Part shown: one piece after another, positions 1 to 7,991 of the stretch | Numbering within the stretch: the stretch's first letter is position 1 | Layout of the letters: the number at the start of each line of letters is the position of its first letter | Source: Nocardiopsaceae bacterium | Lineage (GTDB): Bacteria; Actinomycetota; Actinomycetes; Streptosporangiales; Streptosporangiaceae | DNA: 34,694 bases | Reading direction: 5' to 3' | Assembly: GCA_017354375.1 (NCBI GenBank) | Contig: JAFMRC010000015.1 | Span: forward strand, 1-34,694 | Notes under the pieces: generated by a model | Seen by the model: the letters and a program-made list of their open reading frames with translations, nothing else | The model's database searches: none | What the model was told of the DNA's origin: nothing | Made by a program: the position numbers and the translations under genes

Positions 1-1039
1 AGTGCCCGGCCGCCACGATCAGCCGCTCGGCCGCCCGCCCCACGACCGGGCCGTTGTCGGTGCTGCCGGGCCGCAGCCCGGCGCTGGCCTCGGCCAGGAC
101 CAGCTCGCCCGCGGCGGGCAGCACGGTTGTCGCGTCGCGCAGGATGTCACCGACGGCGCCGGCCGTGACATCGGTGTCGTCGCGCTCCTCCTGGGTGGCG
201 CCCACGACCAGCTCGCCGTCGGCCCGCGGCACCAGGTACACCTCGTGGCCGGCGACCAGGGACCGGATGGTGCGGGTCGCGACCGGGGGCAGGTCGCCGG
301 GGTGGCGCAGCCGCAGGATCTGTCCCTTGACCGGGCGGATCGCCTTCCGCACCGGGTCGGGGACGCCGTCGAGCTGACTGGTCGCCCAGCCCGCCGCCGC
401 GACCACGCTTGTTGCTGTTATCACCTCGCCGGTGGTGAGGGTAACCGTGCCCTCGCCGATCGCGGTCGCCGTGGCCCTAACGGTACGGACCCCGGCGCTC
501 GCCGCCGCCGCCCGCAGCGCGCGCAGGTAGCGGCGGTTGTCGACGGACAGGTCACCCGCCGCCAGCAGGCCTCCGGCCACGCCCGACGCCAGGAACGGCT
601 CCAGGCGCCTGCACTCGCGCCCGCTGACCGTCTCGGCGGACAGGCCGATGCCGCGGCGGAACTCCGCCAGCCGGTTCAGGGCCGCCAGGTCGCCGCCGTC
701 GTAGGCCACGGTGAGGGTGCCCTCGGCGCGCAGGCCCGCCCGCTGCCCCGACGCCTCCTCGACCCGCCGCACGAAGCCGGGGAAGCGATCGACGGCCAGC
801 AGGTTGAGCGCGAGGAGGTCCTCCTCGCCGAACACGCTCTCCGACACCGGGGCGAGCATCCCGGCGGCGACGAAGCTGGCGGCGGAGCTCTCGTCGCCCG
901 GGTCGACGAGGATCACGTCCCGGCCCGCGCCCGGGGTGCCGTCGCCCGGGGTGCCGTTGACCGCGGCGGCCCGCCAGGCGACGGCGGTTCCGATGACGCC
1001 GCCGCCGACGACGATGACATCCGCGTCCGTTGCGTCCAT
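1..1039 (-). CDS. thiO: Glycine oxidase ThiO, C-terminus cut by window edge
   Basis: This FAD-dependent oxidase of the DAO family converts glycine to iminoglycine for the thiazole half of thiamine. The ATG at 1039 opens MDATDADVIVVGGGVIG, a Rossmann GxGxxG dinucleotide-binding start. A conserved SSAASFVAAGMLAP stretch follows, and near the cut end come IRPVKGQILRLR and GLRPGSTDNGPVVG, all typical of ThiO. About 346 codons are present against a usual 370-390, so only the last part is missing. A TPP riboswitch sits directly in front and carries the ribosome-binding site. A small insertion rich in GTPG repeats (about residues 21-32) interrupts the Rossmann fold after the first helix. Divergent thiE supports the assignment. 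Confidence 0.9.
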   Translation of the reverse strand, partial: MDATDADVIVVGGGVIGTAVAWRAAAVNGTPGDGTPGAGRDVILVDPGDESSAASFVAAGMLAPVSESVFGEEDLLALNLLAVDRFPGFVRRVEEASGQRAGLRAEGTLTVAYDGGDLAALNRLAEFRRGIGLSAETVSGRECRRLEPFLASGVAGGLLAAGDLSVDNRRYLRALRAAAASAGVRTVRATATAIGEGTVTLTTGEVITATSVVAAAGWATSQLDGVPDPVRKAIRPVKGQILRLRHPGDLPPVATRTIRSLVAGHEVYLVPRADGELVVGATQEERDDTDVTAGAVGDILRDATTVLPAAGELVLAEASAGLRPGSTDNGPVVGRAAERLIVAAGH

Positions 1040-1044
1040 GAAGG

Positions 1045-1131
1045 CGCTCCCTTCGCCGGCATTACCCGGATCAGGTTCGACGGTCGGAGGCCGCCTCGCC
1101 TCCCTCTCAGCCCGGTCGCGGGCTCCCGTGG
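1045..1131 (-). ncRNA. TPP riboswitch (THI element) in the thiO leader
   Basis: Read on the minus strand, the leader contains CTGAGAGG (1110-1103) and then, within 1076-1048, the parts ACCTGATC, GGGTAATGCCGGCG and AAGGGA. These are the two invariant halves of the thiamine pyrophosphate aptamer. A GC hairpin (GCCCGCGACCGGGC) and a second stem join them. The thiO Shine-Dalgarno (GGGAG, 1051-1047) is part of the 3' closing strand of the aptamer and lies 7 nt before the ATG. Ligand binding should therefore hide it directly and repress translation. Confidence 0.93.
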
Positions 1132-1143
1132 TTTGCTCCTCCC

Positions 1144-1149
1144 ATGGTA
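1144..1149 (-). promoter_or_regulatory. Possible -10 element for the thiO transcript
   Basis: On the minus strand TACCAT fits the TANNNT actinobacterial -10 pattern and lies about a dozen bases before the first aptamer stem, the expected place for a riboswitch leader. No convincing -35 hexamer was found. Confidence 0.35.
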
Positions 1150-1170
1150 ACGCGTGGTTGGATGGGCGTT

Positions 1171-1824
1171 ATGACCGACGTGCGCCAGCGGCTGGCGGCC
1201 GCCCGGCTGTACCTGTGCACCGACGGCCGGCGCGAGCGGGGGGACCTGGCCGGGTTCCTCGACGCGGCGCTGGCCGGCGGGGTGGACATCGTGCAGCTGC
1301 GGGAGAAGGGCCTGGAGGCTCGCGAGGAGCTTTCCCTGCTGGAGGTGGTCGCGGACGCGTGCGCGCGGCACGGGCGGCTGCTGGCCGTCAACGACCGGGC
1401 GGACGTGGCGCTGGCGGCCGGGGCCGACGTGCTGCACCTGGGGCAGGACGACCTGCCGGTGGGCGTGGCGCGGACCATCCTCGGCACCGGGCCGCTGATC
1501 GGGCGCAGCAGCCACAGCCCGGCCCAGTCCTCCGCCGCGGCGGAGGAGGAGGGCGTGGACTACTTCTGCGCCGGGCCGGTGCGGGCGACGCCGACGAAGC
1601 CGGGACGGCCGCCGACCGGGCTGTCGCTGATCTCCCAGGTGGCGTCCTGGGCGCCGGAGCGGCCGTGGTTCGCGATCGGCGGGATCGACCTGGCGACGCT
1701 GGATTCGGTGCTGGACGCGGGGGCGCGGCGCGTCGTGGTGGTCCGCGCGATCACCGAGGCGGACGACCCGGGCGCGGCCGCCGCGGAGTTCACCCGGCGG
1801 CTGGAAGCGGCTAGCGGTAGCTAG
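1171..1824 (+). CDS. thiE: Thiamine-phosphate synthase ThiE
   Basis: ThiE condenses HMP-pyrophosphate with the thiazole phosphate to give thiamine phosphate. The protein shows the full TIM-barrel signature: [30 protein letters not shown], the IGRSSHS phosphate loop, DYFCAGPV with [14 protein letters not shown] and [10 protein letters not shown]. The ATG at 1171 gives the usual N-terminus ([20 protein letters not shown], 217 aa). An upstream in-frame ATG at 1144 would add nine residues but overlaps the candidate thiO promoter. No riboswitch is seen on this strand, so thiE and thiO seem to be controlled differently. The 3' end runs through a 10-bp tandem duplication (CTAGCGGTAG at 1811 and CTAGCGGTAA at 1821). 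Confidence 0.93.
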   Translation: MTDVRQRLAAARLYLCTDGRRERGDLAGFLDAALAGGVDIVQLREKGLEAREELSLLEVVADACARHGRLLAVNDRADVALAAGADVLHLGQDDLPVGVARTILGTGPLIGRSSHSPAQSSAAAEEEGVDYFCAGPVRATPTKPGRPPTGLSLISQVASWAPERPWFAIGGIDLATLDSVLDAGARRVVVVRAITEADDPGAAAAEFTRRLEAASGS

Positions 1825-1834
1825 CGGTAATTTG

Positions 1835-1859
1835 TAGTTACTTATAGTTACTAACTATA
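1835..1859. repeat. AT-rich palindrome with overlapping direct repeats
   Basis: TATAGTTA (1843-1850) and TAACTATA (1852-1859) form a perfect 8-bp inverted repeat around one C. TAGTTACT occurs twice in tandem (1835-1842 and 1845-1852). It lies in the 205-bp gap between thiE and the GH12 gene, is far more AT-rich than its surroundings and has no U tract. It could be a regulator site for the secreted glucanase. The rest of the gap holds a second repeat, CCGTTCAC twice near 1941-1958, and nothing else recognised. Confidence 0.5.
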
Positions 1860-2029
1860 GTCGTCGGTTGCCCCGTTGCCGGTGGTTGCGGGGGTTCCAC
1901 GAATGGTTTTCGGTAACCTGCGATAGTTATTACGTCTTTACACCGTTCACAGCCGTTCACGGCTGGGCACATACGTAGCGGATGGTGCGCACATCCGGCG
2001 GTTTATGCCGGGACACAATGGAGCTAGCC

Positions 2030-2833
2030 ATGATCCGCGCCCACTCTGCGCTCGCATCCGCTTTCGTGCTACTGGCCGCGTCGGCCTCCGCGACGGGCCT
2101 GGCCGGGACATCCAGCGCGGCCGCATCGATGAGGTCGCTGTGCCACACCGCCTCCGCGAAGGTCGACGGCGGCAGCTACGTCGTGGAGAACGACGAGTAC
2201 GCCTCCTCCGCCTCCGAGTGCCTCCGGGTGGGCGACAGCACGGCCTTCTCGGTGAGCCGGTCGGCCATCGCCAACCCGACCGACGGGACGCCCGGCGCCT
2301 ACCCGTCGGCCTATACCGGCTGTCACTGGGGCAGCTGCAGTTCCGGGGGCCTGGCGGCGCACCCGCTGCCGGTGTCCGCCCTCAGCCCCGGGACGGTGAC
2401 CACCGACTGGTCCACCGCGCAGCCCTACCACCAGAGAGAGGCCTACGACGTGGCCTACGACATCTGGGTCAACCGGACGCCGCGCACCAGCGGGGCGTCG
2501 AATGGCTCGGAGATCATGATCTGGCTGAACCACCGCGGCCCCGTCCAGCCCGCCGGCCGCGAGGTCGCGCGGAACGTCAAGATCGGCATCCGCCACTACG
2601 ACGTCTGGTCCACCGGCTCGTCCACGGCGTCGCACGGGAACACGATCTCCTACACCCTGACCAGCCCGCACGCCTCGGTAGAGGGCCTTGACATCGGGAA
2701 GGTCATCGGCGACGCGGTCGCCCGGGGCTACACCAGCCCGTCGTGGTACCTGATCTCGGTGGAGGCCGGGTTCGAGCTATGGCGCGGCGGCGCCGGCCTG
2801 GCGAGCAAGTCCCTCGCGGTTCACGTGAAATAG
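2030..2833 (+). CDS. Secreted glycoside hydrolase family 12 endoglucanase-like protein
   Basis: GH12 enzymes cut internal beta-1,4 bonds in cellulose or related glucans with retention. A GGAG ribosome-binding site lies 6 nt before the ATG at 2030, which decides the start over upstream ATGs. Residues 1 to about 31 are a Sec signal peptide (MIRAHSALASAFVLLAASAS, ending TSSAAA). The nucleophile motif EIMIWLNH contains Glu161, and the acid/base motif SVEAGFELWRGG contains Glu249, both in the family positions. AYDIWVN and ISYTL strands also fit the beta-jelly roll. There is no carbohydrate-binding module, and the length (267 aa) is a single catalytic domain. Family membership is fairly sure; substrate (cellulose, xyloglucan, mixed glucan) cannot be told. 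Confidence 0.82.
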   Translation: MIRAHSALASAFVLLAASASATGLAGTSSAAASMRSLCHTASAKVDGGSYVVENDEYASSASECLRVGDSTAFSVSRSAIANPTDGTPGAYPSAYTGCHWGSCSSGGLAAHPLPVSALSPGTVTTDWSTAQPYHQREAYDVAYDIWVNRTPRTSGASNGSEIMIWLNHRGPVQPAGREVARNVKIGIRHYDVWSTGSSTASHGNTISYTLTSPHASVEGLDIGKVIGDAVARGYTSPSWYLISVEAGFELWRGGAGLASKSLAVHVK

Positions 2834-2852
2834 CGAAATAGCGTGAAATAGC
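2827..2852 (+). repeat. GAAATAGC triplicate at the GH12 stop codon
   Basis: GAAATAGC occurs at 2827, 2835 and 2845. The first copy contains the TAG stop of the GH12 gene and the third gives a second in-frame TAG six codons later. It fills the 21-bp gap before the convergent arylsulfotransferase-like gene. No terminator hairpin is seen here. Confidence 0.5.
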
Positions 2853-2854
2853 TC

Positions 2855-4402
2855 TCAGCCGCTGTGCACGACCTCCGACTGGCCGAGCTGGCTGCCCGAG
2901 GAGTCGTGCGCGGTGACCATGTAGTACGGCCCGGCGCTGTTCGCCGGGATGACCGTTTCGAACCCGGTGCTCGGCAGCTGGGCCACCACGTCCATGGACG
3001 ACTCGCTCTTGCCGGCGTGCACCCGCCAGGTCTCCACCTCGGTCGCGCCGTTCCAGCTGGCGTACGCCGCGACGCCCCGGGCCGGGTTGGGCTTGACCAC
3101 GAGCGCCGGCTTGTCCTTGGGGTGGCCGGTCCACTGGCCGGCGAACGCCCGGTAGGACTGGTTGGTGATCTGGAGGTTCCCGCTTAGCGTCACCGAGCCG
3201 TCCGCCTCATAGGCGTTGAAGAAAGGCTGCGAGCCCCAGCCGACCAGGGCCCGGTTCCCGGGCAGGAGCTGCATGCTGCCCTGGTTGTCGGAGAGCAGGC
3301 CGGCCGCCGGGTAGGTGAACGCTTGCTGGAGCGTGGCGTGCATCCGCTGAGTGTCCAGGTTCAGGATCAGGCCTCGCGACTGCGACGCCTCGGGAGGCGA
3401 GGACGCGTTGTCGAAGACGGTGACCAGGTTGCTGGCGGGCTCGCGGACGTGGTGCTGCCACGAGAAGCCGGCCCCGGGGCCGAAGCTGAAGTCGGACTTC
3501 TTACCGCCGAGCCGCCAGAGAACCTTGCCGGTGTGGCGGTGGACCTTGTAGACCGTCCAGGTGTGCCGGGAGGAGATGAGCAGGTTCCCGTCCGTGGCGA
3601 CGGCGATGGAGTTGATGTGGAAGTAGTCGTACGGGTTGTCCGTGGTCCCGCCGAAGAAGGGCTCCTTCGTCTCGGTGATGGGCACGTGGTCGATGCTGTC
3701 CCATTCGAAGATCACCTCCCCGGTCGCGATGTCGATCTCCTGGGCGACGCCGGACACGAGCGTGCCCTTGGACGGGCCGCCCACCGGGGACAGGTCCACC
3801 GTGTGCGGCCGGTACGCGTCGAGGAGCGCGGTCCCCTGATCGGTGAGGTTGAACTCGTGCATGTCCGCCATCAGCCCGTTCCCGGCCTTGACGGTGGCGA
3901 CCGGCGAGTACGAGGAATCGGCGATGTAGCAGTTCCCCTTCGCGTAGATGGCACCGGTTATCCCGTGCCACCAGGTGAGCACCGGCTTCCCCTTGTAGGA
4001 CGACACGTTGAGGTCGAGAACCTGCCCCTTGCCGCTGATCGGGCTGAACCAGACGGGCTCCCCGTCCTGCTGGGTTATCAGCAGGCCCTTCTGGCCCACC
4101 GATACCGGCCCCTTGTACGGCTTGTTCGCGAGGAAGAGGTACGGGGGCACGCCCTCGGTGCTACCGGAGATGGTGACGGAAACCCTCGGCGGGAACAGGT
4201 CGCCTCGCGAGACATAGGAATGCGCGCCCCAGTCCGGCGTGCTGAACGAGGACCCGGCGGCGTCGGTGGTGGCGTCGTCAGCCGAACCCGGGGAATGAGG
4301 CCACGCGTAGCCGATGGCGCCAGCGCCACCCAGTCCGGCTAGCCCCGCCACGGTGCCACCGCCGATGAGGAAATTTCTCCGGTTAAAACGGCTGTCGCCC
4401 AA
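2855..4402 (-). CDS. Tat-exported arylsulfotransferase (ASST) family protein
   Basis: The family moves sulfate between phenolic compounds without PAPS, or is of unknown role in actinomycetes. A twin-arginine signal (FNRRNFLIGGG followed by a Gly/Ala-rich hydrophobic stretch) opens the protein, pointing to folded export. The mature part has the beta-propeller ASST pattern: DMHEFNLTDQGTALL, VAQEIDIATGEVIFEW, YFHINSIAVATDGNLLISSR, VYKVHRHTGKVLWRLGGKKS and a C-terminal beta-sandwich-like region. TTG at 4402 is preferred because GGAGAGGA lies 6 nt before it. A GTG at 4429 would add nine residues but has no ribosome-binding site. The gene converges on the GH12 gene; both products are secreted. Confidence 0.83.
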   Translation of the reverse strand: MGDSRFNRRNFLIGGGTVAGLAGLGGAGAIGYAWPHSPGSADDATTDAAGSSFSTPDWGAHSYVSRGDLFPPRVSVTISGSTEGVPPYLFLANKPYKGPVSVGQKGLLITQQDGEPVWFSPISGKGQVLDLNVSSYKGKPVLTWWHGITGAIYAKGNCYIADSSYSPVATVKAGNGLMADMHEFNLTDQGTALLDAYRPHTVDLSPVGGPSKGTLVSGVAQEIDIATGEVIFEWDSIDHVPITETKEPFFGGTTDNPYDYFHINSIAVATDGNLLISSRHTWTVYKVHRHTGKVLWRLGGKKSDFSFGPGAGFSWQHHVREPASNLVTVFDNASSPPEASQSRGLILNLDTQRMHATLQQAFTYPAAGLLSDNQGSMQLLPGNRALVGWGSQPFFNAYEADGSVTLSGNLQITNQSYRAFAGQWTGHPKDKPALVVKPNPARGVAAYASWNGATEVETWRVHAGKSESSMDVVAQLPSTGFETVIPANSAGPYYMVTAHDSSGSQLGQSEVVHSG

Positions 4403-4515
4403 CTCAAGTCCTCTCCATCGGGAGATCACGCTGCCGGGAGATCACAATACAAGCCACGCACGCGATATTCTCGGCGCCAGCCGAGCTTCCCCCAGCCGAG
4501 CCCCCGGGAGGATAC

Positions 4516-5304
4516 ATGAGCGATGCCGCCGCGGTGATCGCCGCGCTGCACAGCGGTCACGATGCCCTCGCCAGCCTCGCATCCAGGCTGAGCGACGCCG
4601 ACCTGTCCCACCCGACCGGCGCGGCCGAATGGGACGTCTCCCAGGTACTCGGCCACCTGGGCAGCGGTGCCGAGATAGCCCAGGCCACGCTCCAGGCCGC
4701 CGTGGACGGCAAGCCGCATCCCGGCATGGACGCCGCCAAGAGCGCGTGGGCGCGGTGGGACGCGATGGGCCGCCGCGAGCGCGCCGACGGGTTCGGCCGG
4801 GCCGACGCCGACTTGCTCGCCCTGTTCGACTCGCTGGCCGACCGCGACGACCTGCGGATCGACATGGGGTTCCTGCCCGCTCCCATCGATGTCGCGACCG
4901 CCGCCCGGCTCCGGCTCAACGAGATCGCGCTGCACTCCTGGGACGTGCGGGTCGGCTTCGATCCCGCGGCGACGCTGGCCGCGGACGCCGCCGCCGTGCT
5001 CGCCCCCAGGGCCGGGGACATGGCCTCCTTCGCCGGCAAGCCAGAGGCGCTTAGCGGCCGGAAGGCGGTCATCAAGGTCACCACCACCGACCCGGAACTG
5101 GTCCGCGCACTGCACCTGGGCGAGCAGATCAGCGTCAGCGACACCGATCCGGCCGAGCCGGATGGGACGCTGTCGCTGCCCGCCGAGGCCTGGGTGCGGC
5201 TGCTCGCCGGGCGGCTCGGCCCCCGGCGTACCCCCGCGGGCGTCACCGCGGTCGGTGCCGCGGCGGACCTGGGCCTGCTGCGCCGGGTCTTCCCCGGGTT
5301 CTAG
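4516..5304 (+). CDS. Mycothiol-dependent maleylpyruvate isomerase family protein (MDMPI/DinB fold)
   Basis: This family is a DinB-like four-helix bundle that binds a divalent metal and is thought to use mycothiol, the actinobacterial thiol. Near residue 45 the protein has WDVSQVLGHLGSGAE, and near residue 135 RLNEIALHSWDVRVG, which supply the family's His/Glu/His metal ligands. The C-terminal half (KVTTTDPELVRALHLGEQ, EAWVRLLAGRL) matches the SCP2-like MDMPI C-terminal domain. GGGAGG lies 6 nt before the ATG. The gene is alone on its strand, divergent from the arylsulfotransferase-like gene. The substrate is unknown; many paralogues do not act on maleylpyruvate. Confidence 0.85.
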   Translation: MSDAAAVIAALHSGHDALASLASRLSDADLSHPTGAAEWDVSQVLGHLGSGAEIAQATLQAAVDGKPHPGMDAAKSAWARWDAMGRRERADGFGRADADLLALFDSLADRDDLRIDMGFLPAPIDVATAARLRLNEIALHSWDVRVGFDPAATLAADAAAVLAPRAGDMASFAGKPEALSGRKAVIKVTTTDPELVRALHLGEQISVSDTDPAEPDGTLSLPAEAWVRLLAGRLGPRRTPAGVTAVGAAADLGLLRRVFPGF

Positions 5305-5600
5305 TGAAATTTGCCCTATTTGTCGTATGACTTAACTCATATTTTTCTTGGGGTGCCTTCGGGTGTAACATGCCCCGGATAACCACGCGTAGTCGAACGC
5401 TCACAGCGTCGATCGCGCCCGGCGCACGCCGCGACGGGGAGTGCGTATCCCCTGCTGGACCGGCGGTGCCGCACCCTCGGGGGCCGGACGGCCGCCGCGC
5501 CGCGCCGACGCGGGCCGTCGCAAGAAGCAAAGTTCCTTAGCCCTACCCCAAGTACCGCCTCCGCTAAACCTCCGAGGCGCCTGGCGATGACGTCGCGAGC
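5305..5600. other. Gene-free stretch upstream of the ectoine operon
   Basis: No coding sequence is supported here. The first 60 bases are AT-rich; the rest is GC-rich with short hairpins (GGGGA/TCCCC at 5436-5452, ACGCT/AGCGT at 5397-5409). Its length suggests regulatory space for osmotic control of ectA, but no known operator was recognised. Confidence 0.5.
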
Positions 5601-5628
5601 TTGCGCGGCCACGTGCGTTGGCTAGGTT
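5601..5628 (+). promoter_or_regulatory. ectABC promoter, leaderless type
   Basis: TTGCGC (5601-5606) and TAGGTT (5623-5628) are 16 bp apart and match vegetative -35 and TANNNT -10 elements. The GTG of ectA starts 7 nt after the -10, so the transcript would begin at or next to the start codon with no ribosome-binding site. Confidence 0.6.
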
Positions 5629-5634
5629 CAAGAC

Positions 5635-6165
5635 GTGCCTACTAGCCATGCCCCCCATGCGGCGAGCCGCGCCGAGCGGCCACCCGAGCCGCGGATCCGC
5701 ATCGAGGCCCCCAGCGCCAAGGACGGCGCTGACCTGTGGCGACTGGCACGCGACGCGGGCGAGCTGGACCTCAATTCGCCCTACAGCTACCTGCTGTGGT
5801 GCCGCGATTTCAGCGGCACCAGCGTGGTGGCGCGAGCCGGCGGCCAGGCTGTCGGCTTCGTCACCGGTTACCGCAGGCCGGACTCCGCCGAGACGCTGTT
5901 CGTCTGGCAGGTGGCGGTCGACCCGGCGTACCGGGGCCAGCGGATCGGCGTCCGGATGCTGATGGGCATCGGCGACGCCGCCAAGCGGCTTGGCTGCCGG
6001 TACGTGGAGGCGACCGTCACGCCGGGCAACGACGCCTCGGCCCGGATGTTCGCCTCGTTCGCGCGGGCGCACGGCGCGCCGCTCGCCCGGACCGAGGGCT
6101 TCGAAAGCACCCTTTTCCCAGACAACCACCAACCGGAGGACCTGATCCGGATCGGCCCGCTGTAG
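5635..6165 (+). CDS. ectA: L-2,4-diaminobutyrate acetyltransferase EctA
   Basis: EctA acetylates the gamma-amino group of diaminobutyrate with acetyl-CoA, the second step in making the compatible solute ectoine. The 176-aa protein is a GNAT fold. LDLNSPYSYLLWCRDF is the EctA-specific substrate region, ETLFVWQVAVDPAYRGQRIG is the acetyl-CoA loop, and EATVTPGNDASARMFASFAR with TLFPDNHQPEDL ends the enzyme. The start is GTG 5635, directly behind the -10 element; there is no Shine-Dalgarno, which fits leaderless initiation. It is first of three co-directional genes, with 47 bp to ectB. Confidence 0.95.
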   Translation: MPTSHAPHAASRAERPPEPRIRIEAPSAKDGADLWRLARDAGELDLNSPYSYLLWCRDFSGTSVVARAGGQAVGFVTGYRRPDSAETLFVWQVAVDPAYRGQRIGVRMLMGIGDAAKRLGCRYVEATVTPGNDASARMFASFARAHGAPLARTEGFESTLFPDNHQPEDLIRIGPL

Positions 6166-6212
6166 GCCAGCGGCCGACCGGGGTCCGGACCCAACGACAG
6201 GCGGGAAGAACA

Positions 6213-7469
6213 ATCGACACCATCGATGTATTCACCCAGCTAGAGTCCGAAGTCCGAGGCTACTGCCGGGGATGGCCAGCGGTGTTCAGCCGCGGGTTGG
6301 GCAGCCACGTGTGGGACGAGTCCGGCCGCGAGTACCTAGACTTCTTCGCGGGCGCGGGCGCGCTCAACTACGGGCACAACCACCCCGACATCAAGAAAGC
6401 CCTGCTGGAGTACCTCGCGGGCGACTCGATCGTGCACAGCCTCGACATGTACACCACGGCGAAGGCCGACTTCCTGCGCGCCTTCGAGCAGGCGATCCTG
6501 ACGCCGCGCGACCTTGACTACAAGGTCCAGTTCCCCGGCCCGGCCGGCAACAACGCGGTCGAGGCCGCGCTGAAGCTGGCCCGCAAGTACACCGGCCGCG
6601 AGACGGTCGTCAGCTTCACCAACGCGTTCCACGGCATGACCCTGGGAGCCCTGGCGGTCACCGGGAACTCGATGAAGCGCAGCGGCGCCGGCATCCCGCT
6701 CGCGCACGGCGCGCCGATGCCGTACGACCAGTTCCTCGACGGGAGCATCCCCGACTTCATGCTGTTCGAGCGGATGCTGACCGACTCCGGCAGCGGCCTG
6801 GACAAGCCCGCCGCGGTGATCGTGGAGACGGTGCAGGGCGAGGGCGGCATCAACGTCGCCAACCACGAGTGGCTGCGCGGCCTGGCCGACCTGTGCCAGC
6901 GGCACGAGATGCTGCTCATCGTCGACGACATCCAGATGGGGTGCGGCCGCACCGGGCCGTTCTTCAGCTTCGAGGCGGCTGGCATCGTCCCGGACATCGT
7001 GTGCATGTCCAAGTCGCTGAGCGGGATCGGCCTGCCGCTGGCGCTGACCCTGTTCAAGCGGGAGCTGGACGTATGGGAGCCAGGCGAGCACAACGGGACG
7101 TTCCGCGGGTTCAACCCGGCGTTCGTCACCGCGACGGCGGCGCTGGGCTTCTGGCCGGACGACCACATGGAGAAGCAGACCCTCGCCAAGGGCGAGCAGG
7201 TCGAGCGGGGCCTGACGGCCATCGCGGACGAGCACGCCGACCTCGGCGCGACCGTGCGCGGCCGGGGCCTGGCCTGGGGGCTGGCGTTCGACGACCCGGC
7301 CGTGACCGACGCGGTGTGCGCCGCCGCCTTCACCGACGGGCTGCTGGTCGAGACCGCGGGCGCGGACAGCGAGGTGACGAAGCTGATGCCGCCGCTCACC
7401 GTGACCGAGGACGAGATCGACGCCGGCCTGGACATCCTGGCCAAGGCGGTCCGCACCGCACGCCCGTGA
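6213..7469 (+). CDS. ectB: Diaminobutyrate--2-oxoglutarate transaminase EctB, apparent ATC start
   Basis: EctB makes diaminobutyrate from aspartate semialdehyde and glutamate using [61 protein letters not shown] and [13 protein letters not shown] are family hallmarks. The PLP lysine is in [10 protein letters not shown] (residue 267). Alignment to the family places the N-terminus near [12 protein letters not shown], but no ATG, GTG, TTG or CTG occurs in frame there; an ATG at 6226 is out of frame. The ATC at 6213, a few bases after GGGAAG, gives the normal length of 418 aa. The frame stays open back into ectA, so a far-upstream start is formally possible. A rare start codon or a base error are the likely explanations. 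Confidence 0.93.
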   Translation: MDTIDVFTQLESEVRGYCRGWPAVFSRGLGSHVWDESGREYLDFFAGAGALNYGHNHPDIKKALLEYLAGDSIVHSLDMYTTAKADFLRAFEQAILTPRDLDYKVQFPGPAGNNAVEAALKLARKYTGRETVVSFTNAFHGMTLGALAVTGNSMKRSGAGIPLAHGAPMPYDQFLDGSIPDFMLFERMLTDSGSGLDKPAAVIVETVQGEGGINVANHEWLRGLADLCQRHEMLLIVDDIQMGCGRTGPFFSFEAAGIVPDIVCMSKSLSGIGLPLALTLFKRELDVWEPGEHNGTFRGFNPAFVTATAALGFWPDDHMEKQTLAKGEQVERGLTAIADEHADLGATVRGRGLAWGLAFDDPAVTDAVCAAAFTDGLLVETAGADSEVTKLMPPLTVTEDEIDAGLDILAKAVRTARP

Positions 7470-7518
7470 ACCGCGCGCACCACGTGAACCGAACGCAGGC
7501 GACAGGAAGGGAGAGCGG

Positions 7519-7917
7519 ATGATCGTCCGCACGCTGGCCGAGGTGACGGGCACCGACAGGGACGTGAAGACGCCGACGTGGCGCAGCCGCCGTCTCGTGC
7601 TGGCCGCGGAGAACCCCGGGTTCTCGCTGCACGAGACGGTGCTGTACGCGGGCACGGAGACGAAGATGTGGTACGCCAACCACGTCGAGGCCGTGTACGT
7701 GATCGAGGGCAAGGGCGAGCTGGTGAACGAGGAGACCGGCGAGACCCACGTCCTCGAGCCCGGCACCATGTACCTGCTGGACGGCCACGAGCACCACACC
7801 GTGCGTGCCCAGACCGACGTCCGCACGGTGTGCGCGTTCAACCCGCCGGTGACCGGTCGCGAGGTCCACGACGAGACCGGGGCCTACCCGCTGGTCACCC
7901 CCGAGGCGGCGGACTAA
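7519..7917 (+). CDS. ectC: L-ectoine synthase EctC
   Basis: EctC closes N-gamma-acetyl-diaminobutyrate to ectoine. The 132-aa cupin has the iron-ligand set known for the family at the same numbers: Glu57 ([11 protein letters not shown]), Tyr85 (PGTMYLLDG) and His93 (HEHHTV). GGAAGGGAG precedes the ATG by a few bases. It is the last gene of the operon, 49 bp after ectB, and is followed by a strong terminator hairpin. No ectD (ectoine hydroxylase) or ask_ect lies downstream. Confidence 0.96.
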   Translation: MIVRTLAEVTGTDRDVKTPTWRSRRLVLAAENPGFSLHETVLYAGTETKMWYANHVEAVYVIEGKGELVNEETGETHVLEPGTMYLLDGHEHHTVRAQTDVRTVCAFNPPVTGREVHDETGAYPLVTPEAAD

Positions 7918-7952
7918 GGCGTCGCGGGCGCCAACGACGACGGCGCCGGGAC

Positions 7953-7991
7953 GCCGGGGTCCTGCCATGGGGCAAGTGGCAGGACCCCGGC
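7953..7991 (+). terminator. Terminator hairpin after ectC
   Basis: A perfect 15-bp stem runs from 7953-7967 to 7977-7991 (GCCGGGGTCCTGCCA and its complement) around a 9-nt loop. It starts 36 bp after the ectC stop. There is no U tract, as is common in high-GC actinomycetes. Confidence 0.8.

Noticed and set aside
2-1150. A plus-strand frame at the left edge
   Set aside because: It is antisense to thiO and to the TPP riboswitch.
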